64,000 bases of DNA from Pseudomonadota bacterium. Lineage in GTDB: Bacteria; Pseudomonadota; Gammaproteobacteria; Burkholderiales; Rhodocyclaceae. The stretch is taken from positions 62,001 to 126,000 of the forward strand of contig JAPLQT010000122.1 in the NCBI GenBank assembly GCA_026399515.1. Direction: 5' to 3'. Positions 56,347 to 64,000 of the stretch are shown in pieces. Positions within the stretch are counted from its first letter, which is position 1, and each line of letters opens with the position of its first letter. Both the position numbers and the translations under genes were made by a program. The notes below the pieces were generated by a model, which was not told the origin of the DNA, made no database searches, and worked only from the letters and a program-made list of their open reading frames with translations.

Positions 56347-56350
<4 letters not shown>

Positions 56351-57339
56351 ACCTGCTGTGGCTCCAATCCGGCGGGTGCGGCGGCTGTACCCTGTCATGG
56401 CTGGGCGTGGAAGGGATGCCCTTGTTTGCCACGCTGGCCGATGAAGGCATCGAGATCCTGTGGCACCCGAGCCTGTCGGAAGCCAGCGCGGCCGAAGCCC
56501 TGGCGCTGATCGGCGCCTGCGCGGACGGGAGCCGGCCGCTGGACATGCTCTGCGTCGAGGGATCGCTGTTGCGCGGTCCGAATGGCAGCGGCCGATTCCA
56601 TATGTTGTCCGGCACCGGGGAATCCATGATCAGCTGGGTTCGGGCGCTGGCGTCGCGGGCGCGCCACGTGGTGGCGGTGGGCAGTTGTGCGGCCTACGGC
56701 GGCGTGACGGCGGCCGGCGTCAATCCGGCCGATGCCTGCGGGCTGCAATACGACGGCGACACGCTCGGCGGCTTGCTCGGCGCGGAGTTTCGCGCCGGCG
56801 GCGGATTGCCTGTCATCAACATCGCCGGCTGCCCGACGCACCCGGACTGGGTCAACGAAACCCTGATCGCGTTGTCGCGCGGCAGCATGACTCGCGAGGA
56901 CCTGGATGATTTCGGCCGGCCGCGTTTCTATGCCGGCCAGTTGGTGCACCATGGCTGTCCGCGCAACGAGTTCTACGAATTCAAGGCCAGCGCCGACAAG
57001 CCTTCCGACCAGGGCTGCCTGATGGAGCATCTCGGTTGCAAGGGCACCCAGGCGCATGCCGACTGCAATCTCCGCCTGTGGAACGGCAGCGGCTCCTGCC
57101 TGCGCGGCGGCTACGCCTGCATCCGCTGTACCGATCCGGGTTTCGAGGAACCCGGTCATCCCTTCGCCGTAACCCCGAAGATCGCCGGCATCCCGATCGG
57201 CTTGCCGACCGACATGCCCAAGGCATGGTTCATCGCGCTCGCCGCGCTGTCCAAGTCGGCGACGCCGTCGCGGGTCCGCGAGAACGCCACGGCCGACCAC
57301 ATCCTGCGTGCGCCGAGCGTCAAGAAGCCGGGGCGCTGA
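56347..57339 (+). CDS. hoxB: Regulatory (H2-sensing) hydrogenase small subunit
   Basis: A 330-residue HoxB/HupU. There is no Tat signal; the protein begins MNLLWLQSGGCGGCTLSWLG, so it stays in the cytoplasm. Cluster ligands include VGSCAAYGGVTAAGVNP, HHGCPRNEFYEF, CLMEHLGCKGTQAHADCN and GGYACIRCTDPGFE. The group 2b enzyme binds H2 and signals to HoxJ. It has slow catalysis and high oxygen resistance. Confidence 0.94.
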
Positions 57340-57341
57340 GC

Positions 57342-58796
57342 ATGACACGACTTGTCGTCGGACCTTTCAACCGCGTCGAGGGCGACCTCGAAGTGACGCT
57401 CGATATCGACGCGGGCGCGGTGCGCAGCGCCCAGGTCAATTCGCCGATGTATCGGGGTTTCGAGCAGATACTGCAAGGCAAGGCGCCGGCCGATGCCCTG
57501 GTGTTCGTCCCGCGCATTTGCGGCATCTGCTCGGTGGCGCAGTCGGCGGCGGCGGCGCAGGCGCTGGCCACTGCAATGGGTCTGGTCCCGCCGCGCAACG
57601 GCCGGCTGGCGGCCAACCTGACGCTGGCGACGGAAAACCTGGCCGACCACCTGACGCATTTCTACCTGTTCTTCATGCCCGATTTTGCCCGCACTGCATA
57701 TCGGAACCGTCCCTGGTTCGCCGATGCCGAGCCGCGTTTTCGGGCACTGACGGGCACCGCCGGCAACGAGATCCTGCCGCCGCGCACCGCCTTCATGCAC
57801 CTGATGGGGCTGCTTGCCGGCAAGTGGCCGCATACCCTGGCGTTGCAGCCGGGCGGCTCATCGCGCCCGTTGCAGGCCTCGGAAAAAATCCGCCTCTATC
57901 GCCAGTTGCGCGAATTCCGCGGCTTCCTCGAACGCACGCTGTTCGGCGATACGCTGGAGGCGATCGTATCCCTGGACAGTTGCGCCGCGCTGGAAAACTG
58001 GAGCGACGCCCGGCCGCCCCAGGCGAGCGATTTTCGGCGCTTTCTCGGGATTGCGGGCGACCTCGGCCTGGCGAGGCTCGGGCGCGCCAGGGATAGCTTC
58101 ATCAGCTATGGCAGCTATCCGCAAGCGGATGGCGAGAGCCGGCTTTTCCCCTCCGGTGTCTGGGACGGCGGCAGGCACGCGATGAACAGCGCCGATATCC
58201 GCGAGGACGTCAGCCATGCCTGGTATGCCCAGGCCGAGGCGCCGCAGCATCCCGCGCAGGGCTCTACGGTGCCGCTGGTCGACAAGCCCGGTGCCTATAG
58301 CTGGTGCAAGGCGCCACGCTGGCAGGGGCGCGTGGTCGAGACCGGCGCGCTGGCGCGGCAGGTGGTGGCGGGCCAGCCCTTGTTGCGGGCTCTCGTGGAA
58401 GCTGACGGCGGCAACGTCATGAGCCGGGTGGTGGCGCGCTTGATCGAGATTGCCCGCGTCCTGCCCGAAATGGAAGCCTGGGCCAGAGAGCTGGAACCCG
58501 GCGAGCCCTACTGCGTCGTCGGCGAGATGCCGCAGGAAGCCTCTGGCGAAGGCCTGGTCGAAGCCGCGCGCGGCGCGCTGGGTCACTGGCTGTCGGTGCG
58601 GCGCGGCCGCATCCACAGCTACCAGATCGTGGCCCCCACAACTTGGAACTTTTCACCGCGCGATGCCCAAGGCATTCCCGGCGCCCTCGAACAGGCGCTG
58701 GTCGGCGCGCCGGTGGAAGACGGCGAAGATGCCCCGCTGGCGGTGCAGCACATCGTGCGCTCGTTCGATCCGTGCATGGTATGCACGGTGCATTGA
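57342..58796 (+). CDS. hoxC: Regulatory hydrogenase large subunit
   Basis: A 484-residue HoxC/HupV. L1 is RICGICSVAQSAAAAQALA near residue 63. L2 is the very C-terminus, DPCMVCTVH, with no tail, so no endopeptidase is required. This is a hallmark of sensory hydrogenases. Middle segments (TGTAGNEILPPRTAFMHLMG) match the family. It is 2 nt after hoxB. Confidence 0.95.
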   Translation: MTRLVVGPFNRVEGDLEVTLDIDAGAVRSAQVNSPMYRGFEQILQGKAPADALVFVPRICGICSVAQSAAAAQALATAMGLVPPRNGRLAANLTLATENLADHLTHFYLFFMPDFARTAYRNRPWFADAEPRFRALTGTAGNEILPPRTAFMHLMGLLAGKWPHTLALQPGGSSRPLQASEKIRLYRQLREFRGFLERTLFGDTLEAIVSLDSCAALENWSDARPPQASDFRRFLGIAGDLGLARLGRARDSFISYGSYPQADGESRLFPSGVWDGGRHAMNSADIREDVSHAWYAQAEAPQHPAQGSTVPLVDKPGAYSWCKAPRWQGRVVETGALARQVVAGQPLLRALVEADGGNVMSRVVARLIEIARVLPEMEAWARELEPGEPYCVVGEMPQEASGEGLVEAARGALGHWLSVRRGRIHSYQIVAPTTWNFSPRDAQGIPGALEQALVGAPVEDGEDAPLAVQHIVRSFDPCMVCTVH

Positions 58797-58808
58797 TAGG
58801 AAAACGCC

Positions 58809-59291
58809 ATGGAACGCTTCACCATTTCGCTTGACGAAGACCTGGCCATCGAGTTCGATCGTCTGATTGCCCAACGCGGTTACCGCAACCGTTCCGAGGC
58901 GGTTCGCGACCTGTTGCGCGGCCAACTGGAGTCGTCGCGCTTGGCGCGCGGCGAGGCCCGGTACTGCGTGGCCAATCTGTCGTATGTGTATAACCATCAC
59001 GAACGCGAACTGGCTGAGCGTCTGACGGAGATCCAGCACCAGCATCACGACCTCACCGTATCCACCTTGCATGCCCACCTCGACCATGAAAATTGCATCG
59101 AGAGCGTCATCCTCAAAGGGCCGACGCAGGCCGTGCGCGCTTTCGCCGATGCCTTGATGGCCGAGCGCGGTGTACGCCACGGTAGCCTCAACCTGGTTTC
59201 GGTGGCGGCCGAGCAAGGCAACCATACGCATGGGTACACTCCAAAGGGTAAACGGAGCGGCGCCCATCTGCACCTCAAGCCGAGATCCTGA
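58809..59291 (+). CDS. nikR: Nickel-responsive regulator NikR
   Basis: A 160-residue NikR. The N-terminal ribbon-helix-helix is MERFTISLDEDLAIEFDRLI, with RNRSEAVRDLLR. The C-terminal ACT-type domain carries the nickel ligands: His in QHQHHDLTV, His-x-His in TLHAHLDHENC, and the Cys there. With nickel it represses nickel-uptake genes. No nickel transporter lies in this window, so its targets may be elsewhere or the hydrogenase genes themselves. The C-terminal tail (SGAHLHLKPRS) is longer than in E. coli. Confidence 0.94.
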   Translation: MERFTISLDEDLAIEFDRLIAQRGYRNRSEAVRDLLRGQLESSRLARGEARYCVANLSYVYNHHERELAERLTEIQHQHHDLTVSTLHAHLDHENCIESVILKGPTQAVRAFADALMAERGVRHGSLNLVSVAAEQGNHTHGYTPKGKRSGAHLHLKPRS

Positions 59292-59292
59292 C

Positions 59293-60663
59293 ATGGGCAC
59301 AGCCGCAAAACCGCCGCGCGAGCCGGACAGTGGCGCGATGCAGATGCTGGAAACGCTGGCGGCCTCGGCCGGCGCCGCCGCCGGCGAGCATGTCTGGATC
59401 GACGTGATCCAGAAGATGGACGAGGTCTATCACGACCTGCTCGAATACGAGGTCGCGCTCGAAGACAAGAATGCAGCGCTCGAGGAATCGCAGCAATTCA
59501 TCACCAGCGTGTTGATGTCGATGTCCGATATCCTGGTCGTTTGCAACCGCGCCGGCATCATCGAAGACGTCAACCAGTCGCTGCTGGCGCTGACGGGCAA
59601 GACCGAGAACGAAATGAAGGGCCGGGCGATCTTCGACCTGCTGGCCGATGAAGCCTCGCGCCAGCAAATGCAGCATTACTTCGCCGGCCACGGCGGCGAG
59701 ACCTTGCACGATTTCGAGCTGCAATTGTCCACCGCATCCGGCGGCAGCGTGCCGGTTTCGGTGAATTGCACGCCGCGCTACAGCGGCGTCGGCAAGCTGC
59801 TCGGCATGGTCGTCACCGGCCGGCCGGTGGGTGAACTGCGCCGCGCGTACAAAGCTCTGCGCCGGACCCATGAAGAGCTGAAGCGCACCCAGCAGCAGTT
59901 GCTGCACTCGGAGAAGATGGCCTCCCTCGGCCGCCTGGTCGCGGGTGTCGCCCACGAACTCAACAACCCGATCAGTTTCGTCCTCGGCAACGTGATTGCG
60001 TTAAAACGCTATGCCGAACGACTGCACAGCTATCTCGATGCCGTGCATCGCTCCCTGCCGGATGCGGAGATAATGAAACTGCGCCGGGACTTGCGCATCG
60101 ACCGCATCGTCGAGGATCTGCCGCCGCTGATCGAAGGCACCGTCGAGGGCGCCCAGCGCACCCGCGACATCGTCGACAGCCTCAAGCGTTTTTCGGCCAT
60201 CGACCGCGACGAGCAGGTTCGCTTCGACCTGGTGGGGGTCATCGAGCGCGCCGTGCATTGGGTGACGAAGATAGGCAGCGACAAGTTCCGTGTCGACTTG
60301 AAACTGCCCGAGCAACTACCGATGACAGGCTCGCCGGGACAGATGCAGCAGGTGGTGATGAACCTGGTGCAAAACGCCTGCGACGCCACCGCCGAAGTCG
60401 CCGATGCACGCCTGACGGTGACCGGACGTATCGAGGGCGACAGTCTGTTGCTGGGTTTCTATGACAACGGACCGGGTATCGGCCTGGCGAATCTGCCGCA
60501 TATCTTCGATCCCTTCTTCACCACCAAGCCGGTCGGCAAGGGGACCGGTCTGGGTTTGGCGATCAGCTACGGCATCGTCGAACGCCATGGCGGCCATCTG
60601 GCCGCCGACAACCACGCCGAGGGAGGCGCGGTGTTCCTGTTGACGCTGCCGCTGGCCGAATAA
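59293..60663 (+). CDS. hoxJ: Histidine kinase HoxJ of the H2-sensing system
   Basis: A 456-residue soluble kinase. A coiled segment (~40-70) precedes a PAS domain (~70-180, [20 protein letters not shown]), which in this family docks the regulatory hydrogenase. The phospho-acceptor His ~221 is in [16 protein letters not shown]. The ATPase domain has the N box [12 protein letters not shown] and G boxes FYDNGPGIG and [15 protein letters not shown], all intact. It should phosphorylate and switch off HoxA without H2. It is last gene of the long hup-hyp-hox operon, convergent with purU (15-nt gap). Confidence 0.93.
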   Translation: MGTAAKPPREPDSGAMQMLETLAASAGAAAGEHVWIDVIQKMDEVYHDLLEYEVALEDKNAALEESQQFITSVLMSMSDILVVCNRAGIIEDVNQSLLALTGKTENEMKGRAIFDLLADEASRQQMQHYFAGHGGETLHDFELQLSTASGGSVPVSVNCTPRYSGVGKLLGMVVTGRPVGELRRAYKALRRTHEELKRTQQQLLHSEKMASLGRLVAGVAHELNNPISFVLGNVIALKRYAERLHSYLDAVHRSLPDAEIMKLRRDLRIDRIVEDLPPLIEGTVEGAQRTRDIVDSLKRFSAIDRDEQVRFDLVGVIERAVHWVTKIGSDKFRVDLKLPEQLPMTGSPGQMQQVVMNLVQNACDATAEVADARLTVTGRIEGDSLLLGFYDNGPGIGLANLPHIFDPFFTTKPVGKGTGLGLAISYGIVERHGGHLAADNHAEGGAVFLLTLPLAE

Positions 60664-60678
60664 ACGCCGGGATCGGCG

Positions 60679-61501
60679 TCAGCGAAACACCACTGTTTTT
60701 GTGCCATGCACCAGCACGCGGTCTTCCAGGTGGTAGCGCAGGCCGCGGGCGAGCACGGCTTTCTCGATGTCTTTGCCGTAGCGCACCATGTCTTCGACCG
60801 AGTCGGAGTGATCGATGCGGATGACATCCTGCTCGATGATCGGACCCTGGTCGAGATCGGCGGTGACGTAATGGCAGGTGGCGCCGATCAGCTTGACCCC
60901 GCGTTGATAGGCCTGGTGATAGGGCTTGGCGCCGACGAAGCTGGGCAGGAAACTGTGATGGATGTTGATGATCCGGCCCGGATAGGCGGTGCATAGCCGA
61001 GGCGGGAGGATCTGCATGTAACGCGCCAGCACCATGGTGTCGGCTTGCGCGGCGATCGACAGGCACATGGTGGAAGGGAATGCCGTGCCATTCGACGAAG
61101 CCCTTGAGCGTGTCGTGATTCGAGATGACGCAGGGGATCTCGATGTCGAGTTCCTTCGACTGCCAGCGCGCGAGCAGGTCATACAGGCAATGTTCCTGCT
61201 TCGACACTAGGATCACCACCCGCTTCTTGCGGGCGCTGTCGCTGAGCGTCCAGTCCATCGCCAATTCGGACGCGATGGGCTGGAATTTCCGGGCGAACTC
61301 GGCGATGTCGAAAGGCAGCGAGGCGGCCTTGACTTCGATGCGCATGAAATACCGGCTCGGTCCGCCTTCCGGCGTATCGGCGTGGTAGCTCGACTCGAGG
61401 ATCCAGCCCCGGTGTTCGGCGATGAAGCCGGCGACCCGGGCGATGATGCCGACGCGGTCCGGGCAGGACGCGGCCAGGGTGTAGAAACGCTCGTGATGCA
61501 T
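60679..61501 (-). pseudogene. purU: Formyltetrahydrofolate deformylase, frameshifted
   Basis: PurU hydrolyses 10-formyl-THF to formate and THF. From the ATG at 61501 the protein reads normally: ACT domain (LAASCPDRVGIIARVAGFIA, ESSYHADTPEGG), then [12 protein letters not shown] and GIPFHHVPV. Near 61055-61065 the frame changes. The next frame continues [34 protein letters not shown] and [16 protein letters not shown] to the stop at 60679. Compared with PurU relatives about 15 residues are missing at the junction. The frame offset implies a loss of 3n+2 nt. It is either true decay or an assembly error. Confidence 0.85.
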
Positions 61502-62109
61502 CAGATACGCTCGCTGGCGCTCCGGATCTGCGCGTCGAGTTCGGCGTAGTTCATGGTGACCGGATACTGCGGGAATTCCCGGATGACGTTTTCCGGGGGA
61601 CGGAACAGGATGCCGGCATGTGCTTCGCCCAGCATGGCCGTGTCGTTGTAGGAATCGCCGGCGGCGATGACCTTGAATTTGAGTTCCCTGAAGCGCTTGA
61701 CCGCCTCGCGTTTCTGCTCCGGCATGCGCAGGTGATAGTTGACCACGAAGCCGCTCTTGTCGGTTTCCAACTGGTGGCAGAACAAGGTCGGCATGCCCAG
61801 TTGCTGCATCAGCGGCATGGCGAATTGGTAAAAGGTGTCGGAAAGGATGATGACCTGAAAGCGTTGGCGCAAATCGTCGAGAAAGTCCTTGGCGCCAGCC
61901 ATCGGTCCCATCGCCGCGATCACCTTCTGGATGTCCGGCAGGCCCAGCTTGTGCTGCGCCAGCAGGGCCAGCCGGCCCTTCATCAGTTTGTCGTAGTCCG
62001 GTTCATCGCGGGTGGTGCGGCGCAGTTCCGGGATGCCGGTGCGTTGGGAAAACTCGATCCAGATCTCCGGAACCAGCACACCCTCAAGGTCTAGGCAGAC
62101 AAGTTGCAC
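61501..62109 (-). CDS. thrH: ThrH-type phosphoserine phosphatase / homoserine phosphotransferase
   Basis: About 202 residues from the GTG at 62109, which has GGGGAG 6 nt upstream and gives the usual start [17 protein letters not shown]. An ATG at 62127 is also in frame. HAD motifs: DLEGVLVP (nucleophile Asp), [14 protein letters not shown], and [10 protein letters not shown]. In Pseudomonas ThrH can move phosphate from phosphoserine to homoserine. Its final base overlaps the purU start. Confidence 0.9.
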   Translation of the reverse strand: MQLVCLDLEGVLVPEIWIEFSQRTGIPELRRTTRDEPDYDKLMKGRLALLAQHKLGLPDIQKVIAAMGPMAGAKDFLDDLRQRFQVIILSDTFYQFAMPLMQQLGMPTLFCHQLETDKSGFVVNYHLRMPEQKREAVKRFRELKFKVIAAGDSYNDTAMLGEAHAGILFRPPENVIREFPQYPVTMNYAELDAQIRSASERI

Positions 62110-62241
62110 GTAAAACTCCCCAATCACGAAAAGGGGAATTGTACCTGCTTCGCCGCATCCGGCGCCGTCGGCAATGTGTCGTTGCGAGGGAAAATGCCGG
62201 TGGACTGTGACAGGGGCGGGTACAACGACTACAATGGCATT

Positions 62242-62826
62242 GTGATCGACGATTCCATCTCCGTCTGCCTAACCCATCACTTCCTGATCGCCATGCCCGC
62301 CATGGTCGATCCCAGTTTTTCCCGTTCCCTGACTTACATCTGCGAGCACAACGAGCAGGGCGCCCTGGGCATCATCGTCAACCGCCCCATCGACATGGAT
62401 ATCGCCACCCTGTTCGAGCGCGTCAATATTCCCTTCGAGGCGGACGCGGGGCCGTCCTCCATCGGCGCCATGCCGGTGTATTTCGGCGGCCCGGTGCAGA
62501 CCGACCGGGGTTTCGTGCTGCATCGCCCGGCCGGCCATTGGCAATCGACGCTGATCGTCAAGGATGACATCGGCCTGACCAGCACCCGCGATATCCTGCT
62601 CGAAATGGCGGCCACCGGCGGGCCTTCCGAAATCCTGGTGACCCTGGGCTACGCCGGCTGGTCGGCCGGGCAGATCGAATGGGAGCTGTCGCAGAACGCC
62701 TGGCTGACCGTCGCCGCCGATCCTCAGATACTCTTCGAACTGCCGCCTGAAGAGCGTCTGGTGGCGGCGATGCAACTCCTCGGCGTGGATTTCGCCAACC
62801 TCTCCGAAGTGGCGGGACATGCCTGA
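62242..62826 (+). CDS. yqgE: YqgE/AlgH family protein
   Basis: A 194-residue UPF0301 protein. Family motifs are [53 protein letters not shown] and [20 protein letters not shown]. Function is unsettled. The GTG at 62242 gives the typical start. In-frame ATGs further upstream (for example 62194) would add residues not seen in the family. It overlaps ruvX by 8 nt, first of yqgE-ruvX-pyrR-pyrB. Confidence 0.9.
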   Translation: MIDDSISVCLTHHFLIAMPAMVDPSFSRSLTYICEHNEQGALGIIVNRPIDMDIATLFERVNIPFEADAGPSSIGAMPVYFGGPVQTDRGFVLHRPAGHWQSTLIVKDDIGLTSTRDILLEMAATGGPSEILVTLGYAGWSAGQIEWELSQNAWLTVAADPQILFELPPEERLVAAMQLLGVDFANLSEVAGHA

Positions 62827-63259
62827 AGGCCTGGTCCTGGCTTTCGATTTCGGCCTCAAGCGGATCGGCGTGGCTATCGGTGAAACCTTGCTGGGCCAGG
62901 CCCGGGCGCTGACCGCCATCGTTGCCGAAGCCAGCGATGCGCGTTTCGCCGCGATCGGCGAGCTGATCGCCGAATGGCAGCCGGCGCGCCTGGTGGTCGG
63001 CCTGCCGAGCGCCATGGACGGAAGCGAACACGCCATGAGCGCGCGCTGCCGCCGTTTTGCCCACCAGCTCGAAGGCCGGTTCGGCCTGCCGGTCAGCCTG
63101 GTCGACGAACGCCTCAGTTCCATCGAGGCCGAGCGCCGCCTGACTGATGCCGGCCTGGACTGGCGGGCACGCAAGCAGCAGGTAGACGCCGCCGCCGCAC
63201 AAATCATTTTGCAGGATTATTTCGATGCCCAAAAAACCAAGCTTGCCGAAGTTACCTGA
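62819..63259 (+). CDS. ruvX: Holliday junction resolvase-like / pre-16S rRNA nuclease YqgF
   Basis: A 146-residue RNase-H-fold protein. [15 protein letters not shown] carries the first catalytic Asp, [13 protein letters not shown] the middle motif, and [14 protein letters not shown] the later Asp/Glu. It is known for 16S rRNA 5' end maturation. It overlaps pyrR by 35 nt. Confidence 0.93.
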   Translation: MPEGLVLAFDFGLKRIGVAIGETLLGQARALTAIVAEASDARFAAIGELIAEWQPARLVVGLPSAMDGSEHAMSARCRRFAHQLEGRFGLPVSLVDERLSSIEAERRLTDAGLDWRARKQQVDAAAAQIILQDYFDAQKTKLAEVT

Positions 63260-63764
63260 GGCCGAAGCCTTGCTCCGCACCCTGGTGGCGGCGATGAAGC
63301 CGCATGCCGGGCCTGCCATGGCGCTGGTCGGCATCCACACCGGCGGCGTCTGGCTGGCGGAACGGCTGCATGCGGCGCTCGGCTTGAGTGTGCCGCTGGG
63401 CAGCATCGATGTCTCGTTTCACCGCGACGACTACGCCAGCAAGGGATTGCGCCGCGGCGCCAAGGGCTCCTCGATTCCCTTCGATGTCGCCGCCGCCGAA
63501 ATCGTCATCGTCGATGATGTGCTCAACACCGGCCGCACCATCCGCGCCGCGATGAACGAGCTGTATGACTACGGCCGCCCAGCCCGCATCGACCTGGCCG
63601 TGCTGGTCGACCGCGGCGGCCGCGAACTGCCGATCTGCGCCCGCTATTGCGCCCACACTCTGGCGCAAGCTTTGCCTGCGGCCCAGGAGCTGGTGCTGGC
63701 GCGTGCCGGCGACGACGTTTCTTCTCCCCTCAGTCTCATGCTCAAGGACCGGCACGATGCGTGA
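63225..63764 (+). CDS. pyrR: Bifunctional pyr operon regulator / uracil phosphoribosyltransferase PyrR
   Basis: A 179-residue phosphoribosyltransferase-fold protein. The PRPP-binding motif is [20 protein letters not shown] (~105), with [13 protein letters not shown] and DVSFHRDDY before it. In Gram-negative bacteria of this kind it lies upstream of pyrB as here. RNA-binding attenuation was not checked because no leader fold was recognised. Its 3' end overlaps pyrB by 8 nt. Confidence 0.93.
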   Translation: MPKKPSLPKLPEAEALLRTLVAAMKPHAGPAMALVGIHTGGVWLAERLHAALGLSVPLGSIDVSFHRDDYASKGLRRGAKGSSIPFDVAAAEIVIVDDVLNTGRTIRAAMNELYDYGRPARIDLAVLVDRGGRELPICARYCAHTLAQALPAAQELVLARAGDDVSSPLSLMLKDRHDA

Positions 63765-64000
63765 CAAGCCGCAAAATCTCCAGCTCAACGCCCACGGCGA
63801 ACTCCAGCACCTGCTGACCATCGAAGGCTTGCCGCGCGAAATTCTCACCCGGATTCTCGATACCGCCGCGCCCTTCACCGAGGTTGCCGAGCGCGAGGTA
63901 AAGAAACTTCCCTTGCTGCGTGGCAAAAGCGTCTTCAACCTGTTCTTCGAGAATTCGACGCGCACCCGGACCACGTTCGAGATCGCCGCCAAGCGTCTTT
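63757..64000 (+). CDS. pyrB: Aspartate carbamoyltransferase catalytic subunit, N-terminal part
   Basis: The first 81 residues are present and the gene runs off the window. After a ~15-residue leader the sequence reads [20 protein letters not shown], then [20 protein letters not shown], the carbamoyl-phosphate-binding STRTRT motif. It catalyses the first committed step of pyrimidine synthesis. It is coupled to pyrR. Confidence 0.94.
   Translation, partial: MRDKPQNLQLNAHGELQHLLTIEGLPREILTRILDTAAPFTEVAEREVKKLPLLRGKSVFNLFFENSTRTRTTFEIAAKRL

Overview
The window is one continuous, GC-rich, gene-dense chromosomal segment. It looks like a betaproteobacterium, most plausibly of the Rhodocyclales or a neighbouring order. 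The reasons are the torF-glnK-amtB operon next to ubiK, the yqgE-ruvX-pyrR-pyrB order, a Bcr/CflA exporter beside comM, and a C. necator-style hup/hyp/hox hydrogenase supercluster. No rRNA, tRNA or CRISPR array was seen. This taxonomic call is inference.

Region by region: 1-13.3 kb holds mostly housekeeping genes (5-formyl-THF cyclo-ligase, soluble lytic transglycosylase, CCA-adding enzyme, an alpha/beta hydrolase) and several c-di-GMP/PAS signalling proteins. 13.4-21.4 kb has metH, two MFS transporters and comM. 21.3-24.8 kb is an accessory island: a kexin-like subtilase with a separately encoded chaperone/prodomain protein, next to a transposase remnant. The island lies between comM and a second, decayed copy of the comM 5' end. 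24.9-27.1 kb is a marR-cybB-yceI-yceI operon. 27.1-30.3 kb is ubiK diverging from torF-glnK-amtB, with an NtrC-type palindrome and a sigma54-type promoter. An orphan flaG follows a sigma28-like promoter.

31.2-60.7 kb is a hydrogen-metabolism region encoding three [NiFe]-hydrogenases. (i) A Hyb-type (group 1c-like) operon hybO-A-B-C-D-hypC-hybE ends in a PetA-like Rieske protein; its hybA is broken by a frameshifting internal deletion. (ii) An oxygen-tolerant-type membrane hydrogenase (hupSLC) is followed by its accessory genes hupDFGHIJK and a full hypABFCDE set plus hypX. (iii) An H2-sensing regulatory hydrogenase (hoxBC) is encoded with the NtrC-type regulator hoxA, histidine kinase hoxJ and nickel regulator nikR. 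Sigma54-type -24/-12 elements precede both structural operons, which fits control by HoxA. The two structural operons are separated by a small two-gene cassette (ribbon-helix-helix-like protein plus coiled coil) bounded by related hairpin-forming repeats.

60.7-64 kb holds a frameshifted purU, thrH, and yqgE-ruvX-pyrR-pyrB (pyrB runs off the end).

How it fits together: HoxBC/HoxJ sense H2 and gate HoxA, HoxA with sigma54 drives the uptake hydrogenases, and NikR watches nickel. Hyp proteins build the NiFe(CN)2CO centre, with HypX supplying CO under aerobic conditions. HupC and HybAB deliver electrons to quinone. The points most worth a second look are the protease/chaperone island, the Rieske gene in the Hyb operon, the hairpin-bounded cassette, and two independent frameshifting deletions (hybA, purU) that are either real decay or assembly errors.
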